From the NCBI GenBank assembly GCA_003367665.1, contig QKXI01000008.1:1-64000 (forward strand): DNA of 64,000 nt, in the 5' to 3' direction. The first letter of the stretch is position 1. Every line of letters begins with the position of its first letter. This stretch comes from Leifsonia sp. ku-ls. Its GTDB lineage: Bacteria; Actinomycetota; Actinomycetes; Actinomycetales; Microbacteriaceae. Shown here piece by piece: positions 8,050-18,930 of this stretch. The notes beneath the pieces are model-generated. The model saw only the letters and a program-made list of their open reading frames with translations, ran no database searches and was not told the origin of the DNA. The position numbers were made by a program, and so were the translations under genes.

Positions 8050-9420
8050 ATGCATCACCAGAATGCGCCCGATCGCGCCGGCCGCCGCCGGCTCGACGCC
8101 GTCCGGCTCGTCGCGGGGCTGATCCTCGCCGCCCTGCTGGCCGCGCTCGCGGCGACGCCCGCGCAGGCCGCCGCGGCATACATCTACCCGAGCACGTCGC
8201 GGACGGTCTCCGACAACTTCGCCGCCCACGTGGCCCGAGGCTCGTCGAACCCCGGCACGGACTACGTCCTGCCGATCGGCTCGTCGGTGCAGGCCGTACG
8301 GGCCGGCACCGTCACGATGTCGGGCAGCTACGGCGACGGGGGGCTTGCGGTCCGCGTCGACCACGGCGGCGGCATCGTCACGGAGTACCTCCACAACAGC
8401 CAGCTCCTGGTCAGCGTCGGCCAGAAGGTCCAGCAGGGCGAGACGATCGCCCTCTCGGGCAACACGGGCAGCTCGACGGGACCGCACCTCCACATCTCGC
8501 TGAAGATCAACGGAACGAACGTCGATTTCGAGAAGTACGTCGGAACCGGCTCCTCCGGGCCGACCCAGACCGAGCTCACCTACGCGGCGGTCCTGGCGAC
8601 CGGCCAGACAGCCATCGCCAAGTCCGACCTCAACGGCGAATGGACCACGCTGACCGGAGGGGTCAAGCAGATCGCCGTCGCCTCCACCGCCTCCGGCCCG
8701 GTGATCGCGGTGCTCTTCTCCGACGGAGGGGTCGCCACCAAGGTGGGGTACCAGGGCACCTGGACGCAGCAGACCAGCGGCGCCGCGGCGATCGCGCTCG
8801 CCGCGGACCCGACGACCGGCGTCACGCTCGCGGTGCTCTACACCAACGGAACCCTGATCGCCAAGAACGGACTCGGCAGCACGTGGACGACGCTGGCCGG
8901 CGCCGTCACGGACGTGTCGATCGCGAGCGACCCCGTTCACGGGCTCACGATCGCCGCGGTCTTCACCGACGCCAACGTGTACGTGAAGCAGGGGCTGCAG
9001 GGCACGTGGGCGGGGATCGTCGGTCCGGCGTCCAAGGTCCGCGTGGCCACGGACGCCACCAACGGCCCGAGCTTCGTGGTGCTCTCCACCACCGGGACGG
9101 TGTGGGCCAAGACGGGCGTCTACGCGCCGTGGGTGACGGAGACCTCCGGCGCCACCTCGATCGCCGTGGCCTCGGCCGCGAACACCGGGCCCGTGATCGG
9201 CGTGGTGCTGACGAGCGGATCGCTCATCGCCAAGACCGGCCTCGTCGCCCCGTGGGTCACCCTCTCGGGCGGCACCGCCGAGGTCGCGATCAACGCCGAC
9301 CCGGTTCGGGGGATCACGTTCATGAACCGATCGACGACGGGAAGTGCGGCCGTCAAGTTCGGCATCGGCGGGGTCTGGACCACCATCACCGGCGGCGCCA
9401 CCACGATCGCCCTGCCCTGA
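8050..9420 (+). CDS. Secreted M23-like protein with seven 41-residue repeats (predicted beta-propeller)
   Basis: 456 residues. A Sec signal peptide (membrane stretch about 20-38, cleavage near PAQA-A) is followed by an M23/LytM domain (about 45-165) and a repeat region to the end. In the M23 domain the GPHLHIS motif (H146, H148) and D71 are present, but the first zinc ligand of HxxxD is Asn (NPGTD, N67). From residue ~177 the sequence repeats with tryptophans at 198, 238, 279, 320, 361, 402 and 443, a 40-41 residue period; repeats carry GTL.AK.GL...W. Repeat 1 lacks its first strand and the protein ends in an orphan strand (TTIALP), as expected for circular closure of a seven-bladed propeller. 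Start ATG 8050, with GGGGGAT before it. Likely a cell-wall-binding or degenerate hydrolase; monocistronic, with a terminator after it. Confidence 0.85.
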   Translation: MHHQNAPDRAGRRRLDAVRLVAGLILAALLAALAATPAQAAAAYIYPSTSRTVSDNFAAHVARGSSNPGTDYVLPIGSSVQAVRAGTVTMSGSYGDGGLAVRVDHGGGIVTEYLHNSQLLVSVGQKVQQGETIALSGNTGSSTGPHLHISLKINGTNVDFEKYVGTGSSGPTQTELTYAAVLATGQTAIAKSDLNGEWTTLTGGVKQIAVASTASGPVIAVLFSDGGVATKVGYQGTWTQQTSGAAAIALAADPTTGVTLAVLYTNGTLIAKNGLGSTWTTLAGAVTDVSIASDPVHGLTIAAVFTDANVYVKQGLQGTWAGIVGPASKVRVATDATNGPSFVVLSTTGTVWAKTGVYAPWVTETSGATSIAVASAANTGPVIGVVLTSGSLIAKTGLVAPWVTLSGGTAEVAINADPVRGITFMNRSTTGSAAVKFGIGGVWTTITGGATTIALP

Positions 9421-9427
9421 TCGAGCG

Positions 9428-9462
9428 GCCTGCCCCGCCGGACGGTGTCCGGCGGGGCAGGC
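9428..9462 (+). terminator. Rho-independent-type terminator after the M23-like gene
   Basis: GCCTGCCCCGCCGGA pairs perfectly with TCCGGCGGGGCAGGC across a 5-nt loop (CGGTG), eight bases after the stop codon. No T-run follows, which is common in high-GC actinobacteria. It also insulates the glycine riboswitch downstream. Confidence 0.75.
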
Positions 9463-9524
9463 ACGCGCGGCAGACACCCGGAGTGGATATGCTGGGGCGC
9501 ACAAGCGAATATCGGGCCGACATG

Positions 9525-9722
9525 GTCGATGCGGGAGAGTCGCGCGAAACGAGCGCGGCACCGAAGGAGCAATCCTCCCCGACAATCTCTCAGGTACGCG
9601 TACCGCATCGAACAGGCCACTCTGAAAAGCAGGACGGCGACCCGCCGCCCTCGCCGACGGTGAAAGCCACGACCTCTCCCGAGGCGCGGTGAAACTCTCA
9701 GGCCGGATGACAGAGGGGGAGT
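9525..9722 (+). promoter_or_regulatory. Tandem glycine riboswitch (two aptamers) before gcvT
   Basis: Aptamer 1 (about 9525-9640) shows the conserved blocks GCGGGAGAG, GGCACCGAAGGAGCAA and ATCTCTCAGG. Aptamer 2 (about 9641-9722) has GCCGACGGTGAAAGCC, GAAACTCTCAGGC and ATGACAGAGGGGGA, with a more divergent first half. It lies 63 bases before gcvT and reads in the same direction. Known glycine riboswitches switch on the glycine cleavage operon when glycine is abundant. The region 9728-9775 contains GGAAGCGGCGACGCTTCCGCC-like complementary segments that could be the expression platform. Confidence 0.9.
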
Positions 9723-9785
9723 TCTTCCCGGAAGCGGCGACGCTTCCGCCGCCCCCGGCCGCTCGGCCGGCGAAACGGAGAACTC

Positions 9786-10976
9786 ATGTCCTCGCCCAAC
9801 AGCGACAACGCACCGCAGGAACGCACCTCGCCGCTGCACGAAGTCCACACCGCCGCCGGCGCGTCGTTCACCGACTTCGCCGGCTGGCAGATGCCGGTGC
9901 GCTACTCGTCCGACCTGGCCGAGCACCACGCCGTGCGCACCGCCGCCGGACTGTTCGACCTCTCCCACATGGGCGAGATCGTCCTGATCGGGCCCGAGGC
10001 CGGGGCCGCCCTCGACTACGCGCTCGCCGGGAAGCTCTCGGCGCTCGCCGTCGACCAGGCCAAGTACAGCCTGCTGCTGTCCCGCTCCGGCGGCATCATC
10101 GACGACCTCGTCGTCTACCGCACCGGAGACGACCGCTACATGGTGGTCGCGAACGCCTCCAACCGGGAGACCGTGGCCCAGGAGCTGCGCGACCGCACCG
10201 CGCCGTTCGACGTCGAGGTGTTCGACGAGTCCGACGACATCGCCCTGATCGCGGTGCAGGGTCCGGCGGCCCTGTCCGTCCTCCTCGCCACCGACGGGCT
10301 CGCCGCCGACGAGGGCGCGCTCGACGGCGAGGACTTCGGCGAGCGCCTCTCCGCGCTCAAGTACTACTGGTCGCTCCCCGCCCTGTTCCACACCCATCCC
10401 GTGCTCATCGCCCGCACCGGCTACACCGGCGAGGACGGCTTCGAGCTGTACATCGCCCCGGACAACGCCAAGGCGCTCTGGGAGGCGCTCGCCGAGGCCG
10501 GCGCCGAGCAGGGCCTCGGGCTCGTGCCCGCGGGCCTGGCCAGCCGCGACACGCTGCGCCTGGAGGCCGGGATGCCGCTGTACGGCCACGAGCTCGGCCG
10601 CGACACCATGCCCGCCCAGGCCGGTCTCGGCCGGGTCGTCAACCTCGCGAAGGACACCGACTTCATCGGACGCGCCGCGAGCGAGGAGGGGCCGCATCCC
10701 GAGGCCCGCGTGCTCGTCGGCCTGACCGGGGAGGGCAAGCGTGCCGCGCGGGCCGGCTACCCGGTCTTCGCGCACGACGACAGCACCGGCGAGGACGCCG
10801 AGGTCGGCGTCGTCACCTCCGGCGCCCTGTCGCCCACGCTCGGCGTGCCGATCGCGATGGCCTACGTCGCGCCGCGGTTCGCGCGCGAGAACACCGTGCT
10901 CCACGTCGACGTGCGAGGCACCCGCCTCCCGTTCACCGTCACCGCCCTCCCCTTCTACAGCAGAAAGAAGCGCTAG
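9786..10976 (+). CDS. gcvT: Glycine cleavage system T protein (aminomethyltransferase)
   Basis: A 396-residue tetrahydrofolate-dependent aminomethyltransferase that takes the aminomethyl group from the lipoylated H protein and releases ammonia and 5,10-methylene-THF. Signatures: [13 protein letters not shown] near the N-terminus, DLSHMGEI, and [12 protein letters not shown] with the conserved folate-domain pattern. Length is slightly above the usual ~365 because of an acidic insertion near residue 335 ([11 protein letters not shown]). First gene after the glycine riboswitch; two bases separate its stop from gcvH. Confidence 0.95.
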   Translation: MSSPNSDNAPQERTSPLHEVHTAAGASFTDFAGWQMPVRYSSDLAEHHAVRTAAGLFDLSHMGEIVLIGPEAGAALDYALAGKLSALAVDQAKYSLLLSRSGGIIDDLVVYRTGDDRYMVVANASNRETVAQELRDRTAPFDVEVFDESDDIALIAVQGPAALSVLLATDGLAADEGALDGEDFGERLSALKYYWSLPALFHTHPVLIARTGYTGEDGFELYIAPDNAKALWEALAEAGAEQGLGLVPAGLASRDTLRLEAGMPLYGHELGRDTMPAQAGLGRVVNLAKDTDFIGRAASEEGPHPEARVLVGLTGEGKRAARAGYPVFAHDDSTGEDAEVGVVTSGALSPTLGVPIAMAYVAPRFARENTVLHVDVRGTRLPFTVTALPFYSRKKR

Positions 10977-10978
10977 CC

Positions 10979-11353
10979 ATGGCCGCAGAACGAGACCTGA
11001 AGTACACCGCAGAGCACGAGTGGCTCCTCGTCGAGGGCGACGTCGCGACCGTCGGCATCACGGCCTACGCGGCCGAGAAGCTTGGCGACGTGGTCTTCGT
11101 CGAGCTGCCGGAGGAGGGCAGCGACGTCGCCGCGGGCCGCGTGGTCGGCGAGATCGAGTCGACGAAGTCGGTCGGCGAGCTGTTCGCTCCGGTCGACGGC
11201 ACGGTGACCGAGGCCAACGCGGCCGTGGTCGACGCGCCGGAGCTCGTCAACTCCGACCCCTTCGGCGAGGGCTGGCTGGTGAAGGTCCGCTTCTCCGAGC
11301 TGCCCGACGGCCTCCTCAGCTACGACGAGTACGCCGCCCTCACGGGCGAGTAA
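10979..11353 (+). CDS. gcvH: Glycine cleavage system H protein
   Basis: A 124-residue lipoyl carrier that shuttles the aminomethyl intermediate between GcvP, GcvT and lipoamide dehydrogenase. The lipoylated lysine is in [16 protein letters not shown]; the N-terminal KYTAEHEWL block is typical. Length is standard. ATG at 10979, two bases after the gcvT TAG, with its ribosome site in the last gcvT codons (AGAAAGAAG). The lipoamide dehydrogenase partner is not in this window. Confidence 0.95.
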   Translation: MAAERDLKYTAEHEWLLVEGDVATVGITAYAAEKLGDVVFVELPEEGSDVAAGRVVGEIESTKSVGELFAPVDGTVTEANAAVVDAPELVNSDPFGEGWLVKVRFSELPDGLLSYDEYAALTGE

Positions 11354-11369
11354 GGTTCCGAACCCGCAC

Positions 11370-14285
<2,916 letters not shown>

Positions 14286-14289
14286 CCCC

Positions 14290-14370
14290 CACCCCACCGT
14301 CGCTTCCTCACTTAATCGCTCGACACGCCGTCCAGAAGCGGATTAATCGAGGAAGCGACGGTGAGGGGTG
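14290..14370. repeat. Intergenic hairpin A with 12-nt conserved loop segment
   Basis: Five bases after the gcvP stop, CACCCC + ACCGTCGCTTCCTC + TTAATC (14290-14317) pair with GATTAA + GAGGAAGCGACGGT + GGGGTG (14342-14370), interrupted by small bulges; the 14-bp core is perfect. The ~24-nt loop contains CGACACGCCGTC (14321-14332), which is also the loop of the hairpin at 43197-43249 although the stems differ in sequence. It lies between convergent genes (gcvP, CPBP protease), so it may act as a bidirectional terminator. The conserved loop may instead mark a dispersed repeat family. Confidence 0.7.
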
Positions 14371-14392
14371 GGGGGAGCAGGGGGAGGAGCGG

Positions 14393-15187
14393 TCAGGCGA
14401 AGATGTGGGGGAAGAGGGCGACGGCGAGGGGGTAGCCGACGAAGGAGACGATGTCGATGATGGTGTGGGCGACCACGAGGGGGGCGACGCGGCCCCAGCG
14501 GGTGTAGCACCAGCCGAAGACGACGCCCATCACGGCGTTCCCGACGAACGGGCCGAAGCCCTGGTACAGGTGGTAGCTGCCGCGGAGCACGGCGGCCGCC
14601 AGGATGATCGTCCACGTTCCCCAGCCGAGCTGGCGCAGCCGGGTGAACAGGTAGCCGACGACGATCACCTCCTCCTGCAGCGCGGCCCGGAGCGCCGCGA
14701 GCACGAGCACGGGCACCGTCCACCAGTGCGCGTTCAGCGTGGAGGCCTCCACCGTCACCGTGATCCCGAGCAGCCGCGTCACCGCGTAGAACAGGATGCC
14801 GGGGACGCCGATCGCCAGGAACAGCAGCGCCCCCGCGCCCAGGTCGCGCGCCGGCCCGGTCAGGTCGAGTCCGATCCGCCGGAACCCGCTCCGCCGCGGC
14901 TGCCAGAGCAGATAGATCACCAGCGCGACGGCGAACAGCGGGAACAGGTTGCCGAGCACCTGGTACAGGAAGTCGAACACCTCCCGGCTCGACTGGGCCG
15001 GGTTGACCTGCGCCTTCTGGTCGGCGAGCGGCGTGCTCTGCGTCGCCCGGTCGACGATGGTGACGATCGAGTACACGGCAGACTGGCCGAGCGAGAGGCC
15101 GAGCACGATCGCGATCTCCCACCAGAGGCGCGGCCGCGCCCGGCGTCCGACGGGGAGCTCGGCGGCGAAAGTCGACGTGTTCGGCAT
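14393..15187 (-). CDS. CPBP-family intramembrane metalloprotease
   Basis: A 264-residue, eight-segment membrane protein of the CAAX protease/bacteriocin-processing (CPBP, ABI) family. Motif 1 is ALQEEVIVVGYLFTRL: the glutamate pair is present but the usual EExxxR arginine is Val. Motif 2 supplies a histidine (GSYHLYQG) and motif 3 is HTIIDIVSF. ATG at 15185-15187 is preferred because AGGA lies about eight bases upstream; in-frame starts at 15250 or earlier would add a hydrophilic tail. Substrate unknown. Convergent with gcvP and divergent from the oligopeptide-binding lipoprotein gene. Confidence 0.82.
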   Translation of the reverse strand: MPNTSTFAAELPVGRRARPRLWWEIAIVLGLSLGQSAVYSIVTIVDRATQSTPLADQKAQVNPAQSSREVFDFLYQVLGNLFPLFAVALVIYLLWQPRRSGFRRIGLDLTGPARDLGAGALLFLAIGVPGILFYAVTRLLGITVTVEASTLNAHWWTVPVLVLAALRAALQEEVIVVGYLFTRLRQLGWGTWTIILAAAVLRGSYHLYQGFGPFVGNAVMGVVFGWCYTRWGRVAPLVVAHTIIDIVSFVGYPLAVALFPHIFA

Positions 15188-15287
15188 ACGGGCATCCTGC
15201 CAGGCCGGCCCCGGAACCGTCGGATCCTTGCACAGAGCGAGCGAATCCATCGTTTTTGTGCGCTTCGCGCAGGAATCTGCCGACTGA

Positions 15288-15348
15288 GTTACCAGTCTGT
15301 AACGTTTTCTCGCCCTGTTTTGCAATCGCTGGCGGCGATACCTAGGGT
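15288..15348 (+). promoter_or_regulatory. Operator-like palindrome and promoter of the oligopeptide transporter
   Basis: GTTAC-CAGTCT-GTAAC (15288-15303) is a perfect 5-bp inverted repeat, a typical operator form. Downstream, TTTGCA (15319-15324) and TAGGGT (15343-15348), 18 bp apart, resemble a -35/-10 pair that would give a leader of about 60 bases before the TTG start at 15418. Both calls are from pattern only. Confidence 0.4.
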
Positions 15349-15417
15349 CATTCTTATCCCGCGCGGACCAGGCTTCTCGCATGCCTGTGCCGTCGCACAC
15401 TTCGCACAGGAGGAACA

Positions 15418-17208
15418 TTGCACATCAACGGAAGAAGGGGCAGGTTCGCAGTCGGTGCGGTCGCCGTCGCCGGCGTCGCCGCGCTCGCCCTGTCTGCCTG
15501 CACCACGTCCGGGAGCACCAGCACCTCGTCGGCTGCCAAGGGCGGCACCGTGACGGTCGCGGTCGTCAACGACCTGACCTCGCTGAACTCCCAGACGCCT
15601 CAGGGCAACCTGGACACCAACGGCCAGGTCGGCTACCTCGACGGCTCCTACGGCTCGGGGTTCCAGTACATCGACAACAACTACAAGATCGTCCACGACA
15701 AGAGCTTCGGGACCTTCGAGAAGACGTCGGACAACCCGCTGACGGTCAAGTACACCCTCCCCTCCAACGCCAAGTGGTCCGACGGTGAGCCCGTCACCGC
15801 CGACGACATGATCCTCGGCTGGGCGATGCAGTCGGCGTACTACGACTCGGCGACGCTCAACCCCGACACGGGTGACGTCACCTCGGGCACCCAGTACTTC
15901 ACCCCGGCCGCGGGCACCGCGGGCATCGACCAGACGTCGTTCCCGACCGTGAGCAACGACAACCACACGATCACGCTGAAGTACGCGAAGCCGTTCGTGG
16001 ACTGGGAGCTCTTCAACCCGCTCGCGCAGCCGGCTCACATCGTGGCCAAGAAGGCGGGCCTCTCGTCGGCCGCCGACCTGACCAAGCTGCTCAAGAGCCT
16101 GCCGAAGGGCGACCCGAAGAACCCGGCGCCGGCCGACCCGACGCTGAAGAAGGCCGCCGACTTCGTCAACACCGGCTACGACATCACCGCGTTCCCGACC
16201 GACAAGGACCTCCTCGTCGCGTCCGGCCCGTTCGTGGTCTCGTCCTGGACCCCCGGTCAGTCGATCACGATGACCAAGAACAAGTACTACTGGGGCGACA
16301 ACAAGGGCAACGTCGACAAGATCGTCTTCCGCATCATCCCGGACGCGAACGCGCAGGTCACCGCTCTCCAGAACGGTGAGGTCGACATCATCAACCCGCA
16401 GGCCTCGGCCGACACCCTGACCGCGCTGAAGAACACCAGCGCCAAGGTGCTGACCGGCGACCAGGCGTCGTACGACCACCTCGACCTGAACTTCGGCTCG
16501 CAGGTCTTCGCCGACCCGAAGGTCCGTGAGGCGTTCCTGAAGACGATCCCGCGCCAGCAGATCCTGGACTCGATCGTCACCCCGGTGAACCCGAAGGCCA
16601 AGGTGCTCGACTCGCAGATCTGGCTGCCGAACCAGGACGAGTACGCGAACGCCGTGAAGAACAACGGCTCTGACGCCTACAGCAAGGTCGACATCGAGGG
16701 CGCCAAGAAGCTGCTCGCCGGCGCCACCCCGACCGTGCGCATCCTGTACAACACCAACAACCCGAACCGTGTCGACGAGTTCCAGGCCATCTCCGCCTCG
16801 GCGGCCAAGGCCGGTTTCAAGATCGTCAACGCCGGTTCGCCCGACTGGAGCAAGCTCCTCCCGGGTGGTGACTACGACGCGTCGCTCTTCGGCTGGATCA
16901 GCCCGGGCGCCGGCACGTCGCAGATCCCGCAGCTGTTCACCACCGGTGGCGGCGGCAACTACAACCGCTACAACAACATGAACGATGTCGCGGTCAAGAC
17001 CCAGACGACGCTGGACAAGGACGAGCTGACCAAGCTCGAGCTGCAGATCGACACGGCCACCTTCAAGGACGGCTACGGTCTGCCCCTGTTCCAGCTGCCG
17101 GGTGTCTTCGGTGTCAATGCTCGCGTCGACGGCGTGAAGTACATGGGCAACCAGACCGGTCCGTTCTGGAACTTCTGGGAGTGGTCGGTCAAGTCCTCCA
17201 AGAAGTAA
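15418..17208 (+). CDS. Oligopeptide ABC transporter substrate-binding lipoprotein (SBP family 5)
   Basis: A 596-residue extracytoplasmic lipoprotein that captures peptides for the ABC permeases encoded next. A lipoprotein signal ends in the lipobox LSAC (C28), followed by a Ser/Thr-rich linker and the family-5 solute-binding domain (FNPLAQPAHIVAKKAG, the SGPFVVSSW region). The start is TTG at 15418: AGGAGG at 15408-15413 is well placed and no ATG or GTG is available before the signal peptide. Codon use is strongly biased to C-ending codons, suggesting high expression. A strong terminator-like hairpin after it would make binding protein exceed permease. Confidence 0.92.
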   Translation: MHINGRRGRFAVGAVAVAGVAALALSACTTSGSTSTSSAAKGGTVTVAVVNDLTSLNSQTPQGNLDTNGQVGYLDGSYGSGFQYIDNNYKIVHDKSFGTFEKTSDNPLTVKYTLPSNAKWSDGEPVTADDMILGWAMQSAYYDSATLNPDTGDVTSGTQYFTPAAGTAGIDQTSFPTVSNDNHTITLKYAKPFVDWELFNPLAQPAHIVAKKAGLSSAADLTKLLKSLPKGDPKNPAPADPTLKKAADFVNTGYDITAFPTDKDLLVASGPFVVSSWTPGQSITMTKNKYYWGDNKGNVDKIVFRIIPDANAQVTALQNGEVDIINPQASADTLTALKNTSAKVLTGDQASYDHLDLNFGSQVFADPKVREAFLKTIPRQQILDSIVTPVNPKAKVLDSQIWLPNQDEYANAVKNNGSDAYSKVDIEGAKKLLAGATPTVRILYNTNNPNRVDEFQAISASAAKAGFKIVNAGSPDWSKLLPGGDYDASLFGWISPGAGTSQIPQLFTTGGGGNYNRYNNMNDVAVKTQTTLDKDELTKLELQIDTATFKDGYGLPLFQLPGVFGVNARVDGVKYMGNQTGPFWNFWEWSVKSSKK

Positions 17209-17221
17209 CAGCTCCGCAACA

Positions 17222-17252
17222 GAGAGTGCCCGGGTGAACCCCGGGCACTCTC
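17222..17252 (+). terminator. Strong hairpin between binding protein and permease genes
   Basis: GAGAGTGCCCGGG and CCCGGGCACTCTC pair perfectly (13 bp) round a 5-nt loop, 13 bases after the lipoprotein stop. It is either a terminator, with a new promoter in 17253-17397, or an attenuator/RNA stabiliser that sets the lipoprotein to permease ratio. Confidence 0.75.
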
Positions 17253-17397
17253 GTGCGGGGGCGTCGGTCTCGGCCGGCGCCCCGTATCATGTAGTCGGTG
17301 GACGCGATCCGTCCGCCCCGTGAGATACGCGCCTGGCGGCAGCCCCTTTCCGCCGCACCCCGATCCGGCGCGTCCTGTCAGTGAAGGTTTTGAACCT

Positions 17398-18930
17398 ATG
17401 GCGAGTTTCATCCTGAGACGTCTTCTGGTCTCAGTGCTCATCATCATCGCCGCTTCGTTCCTGATGTACATGCTGGTGGCCTACAGCGCCGACCCGCTCC
17501 AGGACCTGCGAAGCAGCAATTCCCCCAACAAGACGCAGCTCATCAGCGCGCGTGTGCAGCTCCTGCAGCTGGACGTGGTCCCGCCGCTGCGCTGGCTGCT
17601 CTGGCTCGGCGGCGCGGCCAAGTGCCTCATCCCGTTCGCCAACGCCTGCGACCTGGGGTCGACCGTCTCGAACGCGAAGGTGACCGACATCCTCCCGCAG
17701 GCGCTCGGCTCGACCGTGCAGCTGGTCACCCTCGCGCTGATCCTCGCGATCCTCCTCGGTGTCACCATCGGCATCGTCACCGCCCTCCGGCAGTACAGCG
17801 GACTCGACAACGTCGTCACGTTCCTCAGCTTCTTCCTGTACTCGCTGCCGGCGTTCCTCGTCGCGGTGCTCCTCAAGGAGTTCGTCGCGATCGGGTTCAA
17901 CAACTTCCTGGCGCACCCGACCATCCCGTGGTGGGCGGCCGTCATCATCGGCGTGGTCGCCGGCCTGATCTGGCAGTCGCTCATCGGCGGCGACCGGAGG
18001 CGCCGGCTGATCACCTTCGCGATCGCGACGGTGGCGACCGCCGGCGTGCTGCTGCTGATGTCGGTGACGAACTGGTTCCTGACGCCCGGTCTCGGCCCGG
18101 TGGTGATGATCATCCTGATCGCCGCGACCGTGATCGGCGCCACCGCCCTGATCTCGGGCCTGCAGAACCGGCGGGCGCTGCTGTCCGCCGCGATCGCCGG
18201 CGCCGTCAGCCTGGTCTGCTACTTCGCGCTGCAGCCGCTGTTCAACGTCTCGACGGTCGGCACCATCGTGATCCTGGCCGTCGTGGCGATCGTCGTCAGC
18301 CTCGCCATCGGCTGGTTCGTGGGCGGCTACGACCGTGGGCAGAACATGCGGATCGCGGTCATCGTCACGATCGTCTCCGGCTTCCTGATCCTGGTGGACC
18401 GGTTCATGCAGGCTTGGCCGCAGTACTTCCAGGACACCAACGGCCGACCGATCGCGACCGTCGGCTCGTCGACGCCGGGTCTCGAGGGCGACATGTGGGT
18501 CACCGGGCTCGACACCTTCACCCACCTGGTGCTGCCGACCATCGCGCTGCTCCTGATCTCGTTCGCGTCGTACACCCGCTACTCCCGGGCCGGGATGCTC
18601 GAGGTGCTCAACCAGGACTTCATCCGCACCGCGCGGGCGAAGGGGCTGCCGGAGCGGACCGTGATCGTGCGACACGCCTTCCGCAACATGCTCATCCCGA
18701 TCACGACGCTCGTCGCGTTCGACGTGGGCGCGCTCCTCGGAGGGGCGATCATCACGGAGCGCGTGTTCGCGATCCCGGGCATGGGCTTCCTGTTCGCCAG
18801 CGGTCTCGACCGCGGTGACCTGAACCCCGTGATGGGCTACTTCCTGGTGATCGCGGTCATGGCGATCCTGTTCAACTTCCTCGCGGACCTCTCCTACGCC
18901 GCGCTCGACCCGAGAGTGAGGGTCCGCTGA
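17398..18930 (+). CDS. Oligopeptide ABC permease (DppB/OppB type) with inserted membrane segments
   Basis: A 510-residue inner-membrane permease, against about 310-340 usual for this family. The N-terminus (FILRRLLVSVLIIIAAS) and C-terminal half with the EAA loop (DFIRTARAKGLPERTVIVRHAFRNMLIP, residues ~407-435) are orthodox. Between residues ~177 and ~336 lies a block of about six additional hydrophobic helices, inserted before the periplasmic loop and EAA region. The start is ATG at 17398, preceded by GAAGG. The stop overlaps the next ATG by one base (TGATG). The role of the insert is unknown. Confidence 0.88.
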   Translation: MASFILRRLLVSVLIIIAASFLMYMLVAYSADPLQDLRSSNSPNKTQLISARVQLLQLDVVPPLRWLLWLGGAAKCLIPFANACDLGSTVSNAKVTDILPQALGSTVQLVTLALILAILLGVTIGIVTALRQYSGLDNVVTFLSFFLYSLPAFLVAVLLKEFVAIGFNNFLAHPTIPWWAAVIIGVVAGLIWQSLIGGDRRRRLITFAIATVATAGVLLLMSVTNWFLTPGLGPVVMIILIAATVIGATALISGLQNRRALLSAAIAGAVSLVCYFALQPLFNVSTVGTIVILAVVAIVVSLAIGWFVGGYDRGQNMRIAVIVTIVSGFLILVDRFMQAWPQYFQDTNGRPIATVGSSTPGLEGDMWVTGLDTFTHLVLPTIALLLISFASYTRYSRAGMLEVLNQDFIRTARAKGLPERTVIVRHAFRNMLIPITTLVAFDVGALLGGAIITERVFAIPGMGFLFASGLDRGDLNPVMGYFLVIAVMAILFNFLADLSYAALDPRVRVR

